From Medicago truncatula (lineage: Eukaryota; Streptophyta; Magnoliopsida; Fabales; Fabaceae), in assembly GCF_003473485.1 (NCBI RefSeq), contig NC_053042.1:29871262-29935261 (forward strand): 64,000 nt of DNA, read 5' to 3'. The first letter of the stretch is position 1. Each line of letters opens with the position of its first letter. Shown here one piece after another: positions 61,213 to 64,000 of this stretch. The notes beneath the pieces are model-generated. The model was not told where the DNA came from and searched no databases. It was given only the letters and a program-made list of their open reading frames with translations. The position numbers were made by a program, and so were the translations under genes.

Positions 61213-62363
61213 TTAGAAGTTTGGGTTCATAGCCCTCCAACTGTCAGTTGCAACCTTCCACCGGAGTTTCCCTAGTGACCATTGGTAACGAAAAGGGAAT
61301 CTTGATTCAATAGAGTTTCCAATTGGGGGATTTGTACCCATAGGTGTTATTGAAAAACTCACGGGTGGTGGCACAGATGCCACTGGGTCAGAATACGTCG
61401 AGGTTGTCATTGTCGAAACTGATACATGAGAAGTTACTCCCATAACCGTCAACGATGGCATAGGTGCAATTACTCCTATAACATTTGACACATTGGCGCC
61501 ATCTCCTGACGCTTGGGTTGATTGTTCTTGCGTACTTTGAGGGTTACTTTGTTTGTTGGATGTAGAAGCTTGGTGTTTGGACAAGCAATTTCAGGAAGAG
61601 CTTTACCAATTCTTAAACGCATACACAAATGAACTTGTAAGAAAAACTTATACCAAGAACAATTACACCAACAAAACGAAAAACTTTTTAAGAAATGAAT
61701 TTACTTAAAAATTTGCACAAAAGGGTTCCACTGGACGTGCCAATTTGTTTACCCGTGTTTTTGGTAAACGATAACTAGTTTTAAATTAACTTGCATGATC
61801 AAACTTTAAATCCTAGAATAAATTTGTGCAATTATTTCTCAGAATGTTTTAATGTTCATCATATTCATAAGTTTGAATGTAAAAAAGATGAATTTAATTG
61901 CTTATTTCGAATGGGTCGAAATACTTTCAGAAGTAAAAGAAACAAAACAACTTTAAAGAAAAGCATTTGATTGAATAAATGAAGAAAACTGGTACATCAA
62001 ATCATACATACATTTTCCTAAGACTCGTTTCTCGCTGTAACTTGGATAATTTGAGTGTTTAAGGTTTCTGTAAATGATTTGTGACCCTTATTTCCTATAC
62101 AGAACCACTATATACACTAATTAAGAAAATAACTGAAAATAACAGTCACAAATAAAAACCTGTCTTGCTATGTCTCTCAGATTTCTTGACAAGCTCCCAC
62201 GTGTTTTCGACCTTTTGATCTTGCCTCTTCATAAGCAATTTAAATTTCTTTAGTCGAAACTGAATAGTCTTGCAATCTCCAATATGCCAAGTGTTCCAAA
62301 ATCTGTCGAACTAACAACCATCTGGAATCTGGAATGTAAACAAACACTAACCCCAACTTAACA
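61213..62363 (-). mobile_element. Truncated LTR retrotransposon: 5' LTR plus gag-leader fragment
   Basis: On the minus strand an LTR-like segment starts TGTTAAGTTGGGGTTAGTG at 62363, has a TGTATATAGTGG promoter-like box and terminal-repeat-like sequence to about 61630. It is followed by an open stretch from 61584 to 61213 rich in S, T, Q and P (MSKHQASTSNKQSNPQSTQE), typical of the start of a plant retrotransposon gag. The LTR organisation resembles Ty1/copia elements of legumes, but this is a judgement by eye. The rest of gag, pol and the second LTR are missing from the window, so the element is a fossil fragment. Confidence 0.55.
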
Positions 62364-63572
62364 TGTTTTTCTTCTGTCAAATTATGTGTGTCGAAAAATA
62401 CAGTCTAACAGTTACCATACAACCTGGTGTAGCATGCACTCACCTTTTTTTCACTCATCCATGGTAGGTGATATGCTGCACTCACCCTACAACCCGCCTA
62501 CGTTTGGATTTCCAAATGTTGTTTGCAATGAAAATCCAAACATGCCCCCTGCTATTTTGAATATGCTCCCTTGTTAAGTGTATCCTGGTTTCAAAAGAAG
62601 TGTATCCTAAAGTGCACCATGTTCTGTGGGAAAATAAATCTTACTGAGAGGATCAATCTGAGAACTCTGTTCCCTGAATACATCTTTTGCATTCACTCTT
62701 TAAGTGAGACAGATTAATTGTAAGGGAGCAAGCTGCCAGCAAGTAGATAACATCAACTCAATTTTTATATCAGCTGTGCTACGTGTCATGAAAGAAAAGA
62801 GTCACGAATATCGGACAAATGAGAAATTTTTTAACCGACGTTTGATGGAAAACATAGGTCAATGCCCAATGATATTATTTTGTTAGGGAACCGTTTCATG
62901 ACATCAAGCAATTTCCTTTTCCTTTTTATTTTTTTCATGTAGCATTTTAAGATTAGATAACTATACAAGTTGAACTGAAATTTCACAAATATCATTGACA
63001 TCAATCTAATCAAGGAATGAAACAAGAGGCTGGAAGGGATGGCAAGTTGCAATTACGCGAGCGAGCCATGCTATCATTGTCATTACATAGCCAATACATT
63101 GTTTTTAATAACAACATTAGTGTAGAATATTATGTTAGGAGATTCAAACTCATTAACTAGTAAAATACACAGATTTTTGTATCAACATAAAGTGAAAAGG
63201 AAAAAGTGTTTGAAGAATTTGTATCAACAACAAATATACAATGGAACGGAAATGGAACATGATTCAAACACATTAACTAGTAAAAATACAAAGGATTTTA
63301 CAGTCTAGCACTGTGGAAAGCTTGTCATTATAAATTTTTCATAGACATGATTTTGACATCGTCAACTCTTTACTTCAACGATTCGACTACGTTCCAAAAT
63401 GTTCAACTAAATTTAAATCATCCAGTATGATATAGATTCCATAAAAAGTTCGACTATATTTAAATCATCTAGTATGGAGTTAAAGGACTAGAAGCAGTTA
63501 AGTGACAGCACGCAAAAGAGAGGAGGGCGGCATGGAATTCAGAAATTGATTAAAACCTTTATACAAATACAC
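62364..63572. other. Intergenic, no gene seen
   Basis: Positions 62400-62580 look like degenerate element coding sequence (repeated ACTCACC and PF/PP-rich frames). Beyond that, AT-rich DNA; ATTCAAACTCATTAACTAGT at about 63143 and ATTCAAACACATTAACTAGT at about 63263 form a direct repeat. Confidence 0.4.
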
Positions 63573-63582
63573 AGACAAACCA

Positions 63583-63617
<35 letters not shown>

Positions 63618-63778
63618 CTAATGGCCTAGTGGCCAATACATACTCAAATAAAAAACACACATAGGGAGGGAGAAGTGTGGTGACCCGGGTTTGAATCTCA
63701 GAATCTGGGATTACACATAAAATATTCTCACAGCCAAACCACTAGGTTGTAACAATGATGACAAAGACAAACCAAGTT
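63573..63778 (-). mobile_element. tRNA-derived SINE with a 14-bp target duplication
   Basis: The body is 63587-63764 (178 bp). It is flanked by AGACAAACCAAGTT at 63573-63586 and 63765-63778. On the minus strand: CCTAGTGGTTTGGCTGTGAG (A-box region), GATTCAAACCCGGGTC (B box), a TTGGCCACTAGGCC hairpin, then an A-run of about 31. All hallmarks of a recently retroposed SINE are present. Confidence 0.92.
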
Positions 63779-64000
63779 GACAATAACATAATTTGATTTC
63801 AGTAATATCTAAAGGTATTTAGTTATCAGGAGCTAGCAAAAGTAATATACATGACCATGTAACAAGTTCAGAATAAAAACAATCCAGATTCCCATGTTTG
63901 TCTTTGTTTTTTTTATTCTATCCATCAAATGGTGTGGATCAATGAGATTCCTTTCTGTTTACATTACAATAAGGGTATTTTTCCAAAAATTCAACTCAAA
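63779..64000. other. Window end, no gene seen
   Basis: AT-rich sequence to the right edge without recognisable features. Confidence 0.4.

Noticed and set aside
61213-61584. Ser/Thr/Pro-rich 123-codon frame as a host regulatory protein
   Set aside because: Its composition and position just downstream of an LTR-like segment fit a gag leader fragment better.

Overview
The window is nuclear DNA of a flowering plant, most likely a papilionoid legume close to Medicago. The evidence is AT-rich intergenic DNA, short plant-type introns, the gene products, and several repeat families that I associate with Medicago, pea or clover from memory. It holds six protein-coding genes and one tRNA. All exon boundaries given here were read by eye from GT/AG sites and reading frame; each model keeps a continuous frame.

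Layout. Left edge to about 10.98 kb, minus strand: the 5' part of SPINDLY, the TPR O-fucosyltransferase that regulates DELLA proteins. It runs off the left edge, and its introns carry a decayed LTR element and several fold-back repeats. From 11.0 to 24.95 kb: a transposon graveyard with two long solo LTRs and three L1-type LINE tails, one of them split by a solo LTR with a perfect 5-bp target duplication. From 24.96 to 31.64 kb, plus strand: SORTING NEXIN 1, ten exons, with a 2.7-kb second intron full of inverted-repeat elements. At 32.5-33.9 kb, plus: a small plastid-type protein of unknown function. At 36.5-39.5 kb, plus: an ORANGE/OR-like plastid zinc-finger membrane protein. At 40.83 kb: tRNA-Leu(UAG), directly upstream of a ubiquitin-L40 fusion gene (41.03-42.63 kb, plus). 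At 43.4-48.2 kb, minus: a cell-wall invertase with the classic 9-nt mini-exon. From 48.3 to 64 kb I find no host gene, only a MULE-like element with long inverted repeats, LTR fossils, two inverted copies of a TACCCAT-rich element, SINEs and fold-backs.

The genes do not form an operon or a shared pathway. They are an ordinary plant mix: hormone signalling, endosomal sorting, plastid biogenesis, protein synthesis and turnover, and apoplastic sucrose cleavage. I see no CRISPR array, bacterial-type cluster or new molecular system. The most informative signals are the nested insertions with target duplications, a GC-AG intron in SNX1, the tRNA/ubiquitin arrangement, a hairpin in the SPINDLY leader intron and the long-TIR element at 51.3-52.1 kb.
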